Positions 54,427 to 64,000 of a DNA stretch of 64,000 bases are shown here, piece by piece. The notes beneath the pieces are model-generated. The model had not been told where the DNA came from and did no database searches. It saw nothing but the letters and a program-made list of their open reading frames with translations. Every line of letters begins with the position of its first letter. Position 1 is the first letter of the stretch. The stretch is taken from NCBI GenBank assembly GCA_032158125.1, contig JASKOT010000004.1, positions 310,001 through 374,000 of the forward strand. The letters run 5' to 3'. The translations under genes and the position numbers were made by a program. The stretch is from Papiliotrema nemorosa (taxonomy: Eukaryota > Basidiomycota > Tremellomycetes > Tremellales > Rhynchogastremaceae).

Positions 54427-56653
54427 TTACCGCCAGACCTTCTTCGCCGTTGCCCTGGGTCCCACACCGTCCGCTTTGGTCAAATCCCTCCCCACTACAG
54501 GTACCTTTACCTCACTCGCTTCACTCCTTCGCGCTTGTGAACTGGCCAAGTTGGCCGCGGACTTGAGCGTGCTCTTATTGAGAGTTGACGAGCTCAACGC
54601 AGGAGTCTTGGTTGCTAATGTTGTCGTCCTGACCCTCGCGTCATTACCCTTTCTTCCTCCTTCACCCAGAACAGACCCTCTCAACCTTTCCAGTTCCTCT
54701 GCCGTGGCAGTTGCTTTGCCCTTCTGGCGGACAGCCTTCTCCAGCACCAACCGCGACAACGGAGTTTTGACTCGCTTCTTACCGACAGAAGCAGGTCTCG
54801 GTGTGCGCAAGCGTTGAGATGGCGAAGCGGGCAAGGGAGGGCTGTGATGATAATATACCGTTCCAGATGCCGATGCTGATGATGTCGATGATTCGTCGCT
54901 TTGACCTGAAAGCTCCGGTGTGCTGGAAGGCGTTGTCGAGGCCTCGGAGGTTGGCGACAAACCAGGAGAAGACGGAAGCAGGGCTAGGACTACCGCAGAT
55001 TCGGCAATGCGTCGTTCCTCATAGAAGGCATTGCGCTCAGCCTGATATCAGTTAAAGCATGTTAGCGTGCCGCAAACGCTCACTTCTAGAGTTTTCCTCT
55101 GATTGTCCAAACGCGCAGAGGCTTCGACAAACTTTCGTCGGTCTAGATCGAGCTTCCGTTGCTGCTCACGCAACCCTTGATACTCTGCCTCGTCGCAAAT
55201 AGGATCTTCCAGATCTTTCCTCCCGACCCTGCTTCATCAGCCTCTAACCTCGAAACCGGTCACACCTTTCTTGCGCTTGCTGCTTTGCAAGTTCGTCCAC
55301 CAGTCTCTGAGCCTCTTCCTCTTTCGCTCGTACGCATGCAATCTCCACTTCCAGATCTTTGACCTTTTCCTCGAGCTCAATCTTTATCCTCTCTTGTTCC
55401 CTCTCCAACCGTTTCCGTTCTTCCAGGTCTTCCATCATTGCTTCTCCCTCATCGCAGGACTCAGAGTGTATACGCCTAGGAGGGCCGCCCTCCATAAGTC
55501 TCTTTCTTATTTCACCGATGAGCTCCTTGATCTTGGCATCGGCAATGGAAGGATGAGCTGTTGAAGAGGCTGTTTGCCGGGAGGCAGATTTGCCAAAAGA
55601 GCCGGTTCCGCTCAGACCGAAGAACTCGGAGTATAGTAACCGAGGTGGTTCCTGATGCTCAGCTTGCTATTCACACGCAGAACAACAATCTCACCTCTAG
55701 GCCGTCCCTCGCGGCCAACGCCTCGCGTAGAGCGTTCCCTGTCGACACGACGACGTGCCTGAACGCCTCGGTCTCCTCTTGCAAGCCCTGCCTGAGATCT
55801 TCCAGATCTCTCACGCTTTGTTCAAACAGCGACGGCTGATGGGGAGCAACGGGGTGGGCTCGACTGCCGGAAATGGGGTTCAACATGATCAATCCTTGGG
55901 GTCGGGTCAAAAGCGAGGCGTCATTTGACAATCTGAGCAACTGGGCATTCGCCTTGTCCAGCTTAATCTGGTTCTTCTTGGTCTCGTGCTGCGGTAAGCT
56001 ACAGTCAAGAGTCACACCCACGTTGGCAGCAATGCGAACGCCCTCGAGAGCTTTACGGCCCCTTGCGAGTTCTTCCCGAAGCTCCTTGACCTTGGCCTCT
56101 TCGCTCACGCACCGCTTCTCTAGCTCTAAACACCTCGTTTTCCATGCCAGGACCTCGCTCTCCATCCTTATCGTAGACTTTCTCGTCTGAGCATGTTGCC
56201 GAGTCAGTCGCTCGTGCTCATATGTCAATGTTCGATGCCTAGCTGCGAGATCGTCGAAATTGCTGAGATTGGTCTATGGCTCAGCGCATATAGTGACAGA
56301 TGAAGTCATGACTTGCCGTTGATGAGCCGAGGAGATCGAAAAGAGCAGTAGTCACAGCTAGGTGATCCTTCTCAGGCAATTTATCCAAATTAAGAGGCTT
56401 CTTGATCCATCCGTGAGATATAAGCTGAGCGTTGATAGACGAGATTGTGGGCTCCGAAGCGGTGACTGAGTCGATACCGGCATGATCTCTTGTCGTTGAG
56501 CTTAGACCTTCAATCGACTCCTCGACGACCCTGGGAAGCTCTGTCATTGTCTTGCTGAGGATGATAGATGTAACCTGTTCTGCAAAAGTCAATCGCGTGT
56601 GTTTGTTGACGGCATTGACCACATTTTCGGATCCGAGATTCGGGTGGCGACAT
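54427..56653 (-). CDS. ADIP/SSX2IP-like coiled-coil protein
   Basis: A long coiled-coil protein. The N-terminal domain (SINAQLISHGWIKKPLNLDK, DHLAVTTALFDLLGSS) followed by HERLTRQHAQTRKSTIRMESEV and WKTRCLELEKRCVSEE resembles the afadin- and alpha-actinin-binding (ADIP) family, whose fungal members associate with microtubule-organising structures. More coiled coil follows (ERKRLEREQERIKIELEEKV), then a Ser/Pro-rich tail ending RATAKKVWR. The start is uncertain: either the ATG at 56653 with a first intron, or the ATG at 56547 (MTELPRVVEES). Four or more introns are needed. Function is inferred from family resemblance only. Confidence 0.7.
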
Positions 56654-56764
56654 GATATCACCCGTGTTCGCCACCGAGCCCCGCGAAGGAGAGGGGGGTG
56701 TTGTCAACGTGGAGAACGTCGACCCGCCTGCTCTCTCTTGTCTACCGCTGCAGATCCTCAAGCT

Positions 56765-58853
56765 ATGCAGTCGGACCCTTCTGCGCATCACCTAGGATCT
56801 GGCTCGGGGCATAACGTCCACCCGGGCTCGTCAGGGAGGACGGGCGATCATCACGACACTCATGGAACAGCACATCATTCGGACAATTCACCATTCCCTC
56901 CCGCCTCGCCCAATCTCTCCACGGCATTTCATCGACCACAACATACAGGCAACGAACAGGAACTATCGTCTGTGCCTCAACTCAGGAGAAGGATCACTCA
57001 GCCAAGTAAGGGAGATACGATAAGGATAGCCATAGCTACACCCTTGAGCGACCGAGATAGGAGAAAGGAACGAGACATTTCAGCTGGATCGACTATTGCT
57101 CAAGTCAAGGATATCATCGCGGGTGATGAGGAGGAGAGCTGGGAGAGGAGTAGTATGAGGCTCATATGGAATGGCCGGGTCTTGCGAGATGAAGAGGTGC
57201 TTCGAGACTTTCTGATCACTGTAAGCTATACTGCACAGCGATTCTGCGCAGCTGACCATGGAGCGTGATGTAGGACAGGTCCATACCCTTCATCTCGTTG
57301 CTAGAAGTACTGGAAGTCCCTCGAGACCACCCTTGTCACGCGCAATGACTGGCCCGGTCCCCGCACCAGAACCTCCTGTCATAGCTGCGCAGACTCCCCA
57401 AACTTCGCCTTCGATCAATCGCAACACCCAAGCTTTGAGCGATACCGTTCATTTTGTCCTCTTCTTGATCCGACATCATCTGTGCCACCTGCTCAGCATC
57501 GAGGTGCTTGCATGGGATGACGTATACCCAAAGCCCGTCGTGGACCAATCTACAGCGAAGACGGCGGTCATGTCGGTAATACGGGGATTTGCCTCGCTCG
57601 ACGAGGACCGAAATGAAGCCTGGTCAGGTTGGGAGAAGGGATTCGAGGAGGAAAACACCTTTGCGGACTGGAACGACGCCAATCGAGCGGAAATGGAGAG
57701 CGAGGCCAAATCTCTCTGGTCCGAGCGATTAGGCCGGCAGTGGTCAGAGAGTCCCTTGGGAGAGCAAGTTCAAGTGGAACTCGAGTAAGTCGACTACACA
57801 CCTATTATGCATCATCTGACCATCAGTGGGACCATACAACAACTACATCTGCCACCATTGCATCTCATGTCGCCCAAACAGCTGATCCATCTCGTCCTTT
57901 ATCTCCGGCTGACGTCGCTCCTCCCTATGCTTAATCACTTGCTGGCGGTTGCGCAGCTGCCGACTCCCACAAGGCCAGGAGATGAGCCACCATTGGTCCG
58001 TCAGAACACGCCACGTGTACGAACGAGAATTTACGGCCTTCGCATGCGCCTCACCGCTGATAGCCTCTGGAACGTCACCTTCAGTGCAATCAAAGTTGGA
58101 GCAATGCTATGGATGCTCACGAGAGATATGAAGTGGTCAGATGTAAAATTATGGATCATCGGCGGTGGACTGCTCGGATGGTGGCTTGGCGATGCGCTTA
58201 ACCAGCTCCGACCTCATGTGATTTGGAACAATGGTCGACCGAACCAACCGATCCAGCCCAATGCGCCCGCTGTTGAACATCATGCAGCTCCAGGCCAAGC
58301 AGCAGGCCCAGTGCCTGCGAACGGCCAAGCACCTATTCCGAATGCAAACACCGCTCCTCGTCAGCCACCTCAGGCTGGAACGCTGCTCAACCGGATGGTC
58401 CCCCTTATTCACCTCGATGCCGATTCTGAACAGCTGTTACTCGCTCGACGACGCCCGACCTCTCAGCCGTACAGACTTGTAACGCAACTGCTTTTGCCAA
58501 TCGCTTTATGGTTCATCACGCTCATCCCCGAGTTCGAAGCTCTTCGCGCTCGAGCTATTCGGCGACGAGAAAGAGCAATGAGGGTGTGGGTGGGAGAGTT
58601 GACCGAAGCTGCGCAACCGCCCACAGAAGAGATTCCAAACGGTGAGGCCCCAGAAGGAGAACCGCCAGCCAGACCACCCGTCTTTCCCGATGGATTGGGT
58701 CCAAGGGCCAAAAAATATTATGAGAGGGTGATGGCTCGAGGTGAAGGGATAGATTGGGAAGAAGAACGCGAAGCTCAACGAGCGATGGGGATTGCCGATG
58801 AAGACGAAGCGAGGGCGGGGCAAGATGATGGGATGAGAATGAGAATGTTGTAG
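56765..58853 (+). CDS. ubiquitin-like-domain membrane protein, HERPUD-like
   Basis: A disordered Ser/His-rich N-terminus (HNVHPGSSGRTGDHHDTHG) is followed by a ubiquitin-like fold (DTIRIAIATPLSDRDRRKER, SWERSSMRLIWNGRVLRDEE, QVHTLHLVARS), a Pro-rich linker, helical segments and a hydrophobic pair (WIIGGGLLGWWLGDAL and LVTQLLLPIALWFITLIP). The C-terminus is acidic and ends MRMRML. UBL plus C-terminal TM segments resembles HERPUD proteins of ER-associated degradation, or Dsc3. The start could alternatively lie upstream near 56653 on this strand. The gap to the divergent ADIP-like gene is only about 110 bp. At least three introns are used, for example 57221-57272 and 57786-57826. Confidence 0.75.
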
Positions 58854-59011
58854 ATGATCGTGATAGACGTTGTATATGCGTCATGTTCGTATCTAGATGT
58901 AGATGTAGTACGAGTATTCCACGGTCCCCCTGATTATCGGATTCTAGATCAAGCAGCGATCCCACCTTCGGCGACGCAGCGCATGACTGCCTTGGTTTGA
59001 GAGCGTCACGC

Positions 59012-59666
59012 TCAATCGTGGTAATACTTGTTGAATTTCTCTATCAATTCTGGGTCATCCTGTACATGAGACTGGTATATCGCCATCAGGTTCTCACACA
59101 CTCACCCTGTATTTCGATTGAAACCCGGAGAATCCTTCCCGAAGAACCAAGATTTCCTGTGTTGGGCCATCGGGTAGAGCAGACTTTCTCGTCTCGGCAT
59201 ATATTCTGGCGGCTTTAGGACCTCTGGCTTGTGATAATGCACAATCTACCATATCAGCTCTCCACCTCGTCGGAAGTCGCTGGCCGACTGACGGAAAACG
59301 ACTTTGGGCACTGTCAATCAGCTTCACCCCATTAAGGATAAGAGCCAGAGTGACCACTGACCAGTTTGCAGCTCTTTCACCAGCCCATCGACCGACTCGT
59401 AGAACCCCTCACTTGGGTAATTCAATGCTTTCACAATGTTCCCTCCCTACCTCTCAGCGATGTATCGATCCGATGCAGGATGGGCTCACGGCGAAATCTG
59501 AATCTCTGACATCTACCACTGCGTATTGCCTCGCTTCGCTCTCTGGTCGAGATTTTATCAGCTCCGCGAGCTCCTACCTGGTCAGTACCGGTCCCATCCT
59601 AAGAGTGAAGGTGAGAGGGGGACTGACGGTCGCAGTGATCCATTTATAAGGCAGAGTAGACGACAT
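59012..59666 (-). CDS. Cdc25-like rhodanese-domain phosphatase (Ych1/Ibp1/Arr2 type)
   Basis: A small protein of about 150 aa. Exon 1 gives MSSTLPYKWITAT, spliced to ELAELIKSRPESEARQYAVV and DVRDSDFA (the rhodanese CH2 start), GGNIVKALNYPSEGFYES, and the active-site loop HCALSQARGP, a HCX5R motif formed by splicing the His codon across an intron. It then continues AARIYAETR, ILVLREGFSGFQSKYR and a C-terminus DDPELIEKFNKYYHD at 59012. This single-domain architecture matches yeast Ych1, S. pombe Ibp1 and arsenate reductase Arr2. Tyrosine phosphatase versus arsenate reductase cannot be decided. Confidence 0.88.
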
Positions 59667-59921
59667 TTCTCTCCTATGTCGAGCAGCCACCAATCTGGGC
59701 GGTAAAGTTGAAAGTTTAGAGGTGGAAGCCAAGAGCCGGAGGGATGTATGCATGCAATGTCTCGAGCTGGAAGAGGTGTGGAAGACCCAATGACGATCCA
59801 TTCAATTCGAATCCTCGACTTTCCGAGCGGCAATATATATATCCAGACGACCTCATCGACTGCCGACTCGACTTTGACGTTGACTCATCACTCGTCTTCG
59901 TATATACATATCCATCGAAGA
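59667..59921. promoter_or_regulatory. divergent promoter, phosphatase / GRX5
   Basis: 255 bp between divergent starts. A TATATATA sequence lies at about 59835. The role is inferred. Confidence 0.45.
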
Positions 59922-60639
59922 TGGTCTTTGCACGAGCAGGTCTTAGAACTCTCGTCAGTATAGCCCCGACGACCAGATGCAGGGTGCAGCTGACCAAATA
60001 GCAATCGATCCCTCGATCGTCTATCCACCTCAATACGGCCTTGCGTTCTCGTCGATTCATCTCCGACCAAGCTCGAAAGCTCATCGATGATGTGGGAGCT
60101 ACCTTACAAAGACAATATAATCAACGCTGACCAGCTCTAGGCGGTGAAAGAGAATCCTCTGGTATTGTTCATGAAGGGTACACCGGATGCTCCTCAATGT
60201 GGATTTTCCCGAGCCGTCTGTCAAATCCTGGATGTCAATGTAGGTCATCCACTCTGCTAGAATGCGGGTGAACCCCTTGCATGGATGTGATACTCATCTT
60301 GTAGGGCGTGGAGAGATCACAGATCAAGGCGTTCAACTGTTTGGCAGATGAGGAACTCCGATCAGGCATAAAAGAGTACAGGTCAGCTCACATTCCTCGC
60401 TCCCCTCAGTACGTTGCTGATATCCAGTGATTGGCCTACCATCCCCCAGGTATATCTCAAGGGCGAATTCGTCGGCGGAGCAGATATCATGTACTCTAGT
60501 AAGTCTCCCTGGGTCAATGTGGGGAGGATGACTAATCCCAGTGCATCAAAGTGGAGAATTGGAGAAGTTGCTGGTCAAAGAGGGTATCATCCCCGAGTTA
60601 CCGCCATTGCCTGAAGATGCCCCAGAGGCGAAACAGTAA
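59922..60639 (+). CDS. GRX5: mitochondrial monothiol glutaredoxin GRX5
   Basis: A glutaredoxin that transfers Fe-S clusters in the mitochondrial matrix. The presequence ([11 protein letters not shown], then [20 protein letters not shown]) precedes the thioredoxin fold: [24 protein letters not shown], with the monothiol active site CGFS, then [20 protein letters not shown] and [14 protein letters not shown]. It ends EDAPEAKQ at a TAA at 60637-60639. Five introns separate small exons. The length, about 150 aa, and the CGFS motif agree with the family. Confidence 0.95.
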
Positions 60640-60849
60640 TCGTTAAATGCATGACTTTTGATCTGTATCAACTTTAGCATCTATCAGGTCGCTTGCAAAT
60701 GAGCTGATATCTGCGCCTCACCTCATGAGCTCACAGCACAAGCACGACAGCTATCGGCTGAACCATGGTTCAATGCAATGTCATCACGATGCTACAAGAC
60801 CTCTTTCATCCCGACTCGCCAGAGCCAGACTATCCACTGCCTCACCCGC

Positions 60850-62144
60850 CTAACGCCTGGCGGTCAAAGCCTCGGAGGGCTCTGGCTCTCTCTCACCCCG
60901 AACCCTGCTAGGTGCCGGGATCCTGACTCTATCCCTAGGTCGCTGAGGACTGATCCACCTCTTATCCTTGTTCCTCATTCGCGGGGCCTTACGTCTGTAC
61001 CACTCCCAAGCCATCGACATCATATCCCCTCCGGCATCGTATGGTGATGGAATTTCGGAATAGTTGTTTCGAGCTGTAGGATGTCGAACGTAGACTGCGG
61101 AACAGGTGAGGTAGTTGGGTAGGATGTAGGCGGGGACAAAGATGTGGGGCTGAGCCATGTGCGGTAGTTCGAAGAATGATGTATCGGCTGAGATGGGTGG
61201 GGTCGCTGTGGTCGTTAATGATTTGGCAGATGATGCGTCCGTCAAGGATTCTGCGATGGGACTCGTGGATGCTTCGCCGGCGCTTGCTCCTTCCGTAGAC
61301 TCGCTCGATTCGGCTGTTGTTTCTCCTGCTGATGCTTCCTCCGACTCCTCTGCAGTCTCTTCTGTAGTTTCCTCTGCTGTTGGCGCACTCTCGGACTGCT
61401 TCGGGGGCTGGATAAAAGTGATAGCCTCCGGTCGAACAGAAAACACATCCCCAGGATTCAACAACGTGTTCGGATTTGTAATCTGCCATGAGCTCAGACT
61501 CTACAAACCAGAACCACCATGAACGCACCTTTTGCCCGTTCAATTTGACGTTGCCGTAAATCACATACTGCCTGGCTTTGTAGATACTCTGCGCCAGGCA
61601 CGCTCTAAAGATGGCCACATCCAGCCTCCTCTCCACTTCAATGAACAACATACTCCCCACTGGCGCTTGAGCCAACTGTTTCTTCTTCCCAGCCATCCGT
61701 TCCAACCTCGTCCTCCCTCCTGCCCTCTCTTTACCCTCCACAACACCGACCAAATCGCTATTCGGGGGTTGTTTCACGTGAATGGCGGGGATACGGGAAG
61801 GGAGATACCATCGTTCGAAACGTTGAGTGTTGATCAGATGAGCATGATAGCCTTTCAAGAAACGTTTGGCGAGCCAACGCTGTTGAAAGACGGTTTTGGA
61901 AGATTGTTTGAATTCAATCTCGCGACGCAGCGCAGATTCGGGTGCCGTACGTTGCCATATGTTGAAGGTGTTCTCGGGGTCCCAGGACTGGAGAGTAAGC
62001 TCGGATTCGACACACGGTGTCAAGACCTAGGTGTAGGTGAAAGAGTGTGGATGGTACATACCATACGAGGGATCGCCTTGATCTGGTTGAATATCCTCCC
62101 GCCGATCCTCCAAATCGGCCTCGAAGCCACCGCTGTGGGTTTCA
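60850..62144 (-). CDS. NAM9: mitochondrial small-subunit ribosomal protein uS4m (NAM9)
   Basis: The start at 62144 gives a presequence ([19 protein letters not shown]). After an intron, [17 protein letters not shown] and [15 protein letters not shown] lead into the S4 RNA-binding domain ([35 protein letters not shown]; then after another intron [17 protein letters not shown]). A Glu/Ser/Thr-rich insertion of about 70 residues ([20 protein letters not shown]) follows, then a C-terminal extension with [18 protein letters not shown]. The acidic insertion is longer than I would expect. The stop is at 60850. It belongs to the small subunit of the mitoribosome. Confidence 0.92.
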
Positions 62145-62459
62145 TACTGACCAATCGTCGTCAATCTAGTCTATCTATGCTGTCGGGAGCGTGACTATCG
62201 AGGTCGTCGGCCAAAAAAATCAAAGTGTCGAGATGAAGCAAAATCGAGGTTTCAAGCCTTTGACGGCGAAATTCGCACCTAAATTGTGGCGAAGGGCGGT
62301 CTTCGCCGCACAGCTCCCATTGCAATGTCTAGCGTGTGGTGTGTATGCTGTCGCGTGAGGGCAGAGTTGTTCACACACAAGATGCATACGCTTTACAACG
62401 AGGTATACTTGAGGTCGCAATCGATCATGTATGGTCGACTTTCACAATGAGTGGGATGT
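62145..62459. other. intergenic region
   Basis: 315 bp between the 3' end of the endonuclease V gene and the start of NAM9. No gene is recognised. Confidence 0.4.
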
Positions 62460-63627
62460 TCAAGAGGTCCTCTCGATCTCAACCTTTGCTCGAGCCAACT
62501 CGTCTCGGCCAATCCTATCTGCCAAACGGATAGGTTCAGGCAGTCTCACTCCGGGTTGTATACAGCATTGTAGAGTTAAAGCGACAGATGAGGCGAGAGA
62601 TATCCGATGTCCAGGTGAGATGTGTACAGGCGATGCCCTGGCCGTCTTTTTAGGTTGTACAGGCAGTGCGGTATCGACGGTCTGTAGTGTAAGCGCCATA
62701 TGGTACCCAGCCAATGGTGCTTACCGCTCCGACGAGTGGCTCACCGCGATAGAGTGGTATACCGAGAAAGTCGCCCCGCTCGACTAGTTTCTCCCTTGCG
62801 ACTTGCTTGAACGCCTTCTGACTAGCCCGAAAATGCCAAGCAGCCTGTAGCTCACCAGACGTGGGTGGACGATCTTCATCTGGCAGCGTGTTGTCTATCT
62901 TCAGATATCCGAGCTCATTCAGCGGGAAAATCTTACCGCAATCTGGTCGAATTGGTTGATAATCCTTCCCTATACCTATCGTGATGATCTCCCTTGTCAC
63001 CCCAAATGCCGTCGCCAAACCAGCTTGTCGGGGGTGCCAGCGCCCCATTCCATCTACAAAGATGACATTAGGTACATCTTCTGTCGGAATGTGGCTCATG
63101 GCGAGATCGTAGATTGCTTGGACATGTTCCAGCTCTCGCATGGATAGGAAGGTAGGAATGTAAGGTTGGCTCGGGCAAACCTCCTGTTTGAAGGTATGAA
63201 GAAGCTTATCAAGTCAAATGGTCATCACCCGAGGTGTATGAGGGATATCTTACCTCGAGAGTGGGGAACGACAGGATGACCAAGACGACAATCGCTCGAT
63301 TTGGATCTAGCGGGTCGTAGCCGATATCAACCCCTCCGACTCGAGTCACACCGTCAATCTCGATGCTCTCCGGTATGACGCGACACGGAGTAGGATCATC
63401 ATAGTCGTGAGCTTCAGTAGAGAACGCATCCGCCCCATTTCTGCTGCGAACAGCATATCGGATGTTTAGACCTTCCGAGTCGAGAAAGATCGCTTGCTTT
63501 GCTTGGTCTTGCTGAATCCTTGATACATGTCAGTGCGAGTGTCTGTCAGCGGTAAAGGGAAGGATCAAACATACTTTGTCCATTGGCTGAGTAAGTCTGG
63601 ATCGGCATCGTCAAGCTGCTTTGGCAT
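62460..63627 (-). CDS. endonuclease V (deoxyinosine/inosine-specific)
   Basis: A nuclease that cleaves next to inosine in DNA or RNA. The start at 63627 gives MPKQLDDADPDLLSQWTKIQ. Motifs are GVDIGYDP (first catalytic Asp), the YIPTFLSMRELE loop, the second catalytic region VIFVDGMGRWHPRQAGLATAFGV, TIGIGK, and the C-terminal SPVHISPGHRISLASSVAL and VRLPEPIRLADRIGRDELARAK. Three introns are placed: after WTK, after FPTLE and after LVGA (about 62642-62724). Between TIGIGK and SQKAFKQVAREKLVERGD there is an insertion of about 38 residues (GKIFPLNELGYLKIDNTLPD region) relative to animal ENDOV. Confidence 0.92.
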
Positions 63628-64000
63628 GAGTAGGCAGCCTTGTACAGCATAGTAAGCACCGGTGTACGAGTAAGCAGCGAAGCCAAAGTGGGGGGCTTTA
63701 AATGGGGGGACGAGTCGTAATACCATTATGACCCCCCACTTTGGTCTGAATGATTACGCGGGAACTCTCTTGGGCCGAGTAAGCAGCAACCTTCTCTGCT
63801 TTCCGCACTTCTACCCATATGGACAACATGCCCTCTCATGGCTTGGTCAGGTCCAACGAGGAGTCTATGACCCACACTGTTTCCGCTGATACATCCCACC
63901 TGAGGCGATTACTGATCATGCGCATCCTGCCAACGGAATGATTCATCTCCTTTCAATCCTTCGGGAATCACCTTCGGCCATGCCTACAGAACACACACAT
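63628..64000. other. right-edge region with inverted repeat and short ORF
   Basis: No gene is firmly supported. A 40-codon plus-strand frame begins at an ATG at 63819 and ends in TGA, with no recognisable motif; it could be a first exon of a gene that continues beyond the window. Confidence 0.35.
63683..63744. repeat. perfect 13-bp inverted repeat flanked by 12-bp direct repeat
   Basis: CCAAAGTGGGGGG (63683-63695) is the exact reverse complement of CCCCCCACTTTGG (63732-63744), with a 36-nt loop. A direct repeat CGAGTAAGCAGC lies on each side (63667-63678 and 63776-63787). Confidence 0.85.

Noticed and set aside
61230..61400. Plus-strand Ser/Val/Asp-rich open frame at 61157-61522
   Set aside because: It is the antisense shadow of the Glu/Ser/Thr-rich insertion of NAM9.

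Overview
This is a gene-dense nuclear segment from a basidiomycete fungus, most likely a tremellomycete yeast related to Cryptococcus, Kwoniella or Tremella. That placement is an inference from three things: nearly every gene is split by very short introns (about 33-110 nt) with GTRAGT donors, CTGAC/CTAAC branch sites and YAG acceptors; a PFA4-type DHHC acyltransferase and a STE3-type receptor read like those of Cryptococcus; and tRNA introns are present. I assembled gene models by hand from reading frames, splice signals and protein-family motifs. Outer coordinates are usually firm where a stop codon and an obvious N-terminus are visible; internal exon joins are less certain. All gene coordinates are genomic spans including introns.

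Left part (1-29 kb), mostly housekeeping genes: the 3' half of a DHX29/DHX57-like DEAH helicase, an orphan gene, a FUN14 mitochondrial membrane protein, ER glucosidase II alpha (minus), an m-AAA protease subunit, a quinone-oxidoreductase-like MDR enzyme, two orphan minus-strand genes, SmD3, a TPR protein, ARP4, a WRN/RNase D-type exonuclease, UTP6, a mitochondrial orphan, and a SND2/TMEM208 homologue.

Middle part (29-47.7 kb): two intron-containing tRNA genes, Asn(GTT) and Leu(TAA), bracket a 1.4-kb stretch with no recognisable gene. They are followed by mitochondrial rRNA methyltransferase MRM2, a cytochrome P450 whose stop lies only 28 bp from that of MRM2, a Gln/His-rich tail-anchored-like protein, a STE3/CPR2-like pheromone receptor, an orphan, an HN1/Jupiter-like protein, a GTPBP1-like GTPase, GPN3, a small membrane protein and PFA4.

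Right part (47.8-53 kb): the least ordinary region. It is a run of related minus-strand genes and gene remnants that I cannot assign to any known family: two well-matched copies, one divergent copy, one copy broken or respliced at a G-homopolymer, and at least one relic. The three copies with a resolved intron share one phase-1 intron. This looks like a lineage-specific expanding and decaying family and is the main candidate for something undescribed. From 53 kb to the end, ordinary genes resume: a SUR7/PalI four-TM protein, an ADIP-like coiled-coil protein, a ubiquitin-like-domain membrane protein, a Cdc25/rhodanese phosphatase (Ych1/Ibp1 type), GRX5, mitochondrial ribosomal protein uS4m (NAM9) and endonuclease V.

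No CRISPR, operon-like or prokaryotic features and no intact transposon were seen. Several divergent pairs share short promoters (UTP6/27841, GPN3/44571, phosphatase/GRX5, ADIP/UBL protein, glucosidase II/m-AAA).
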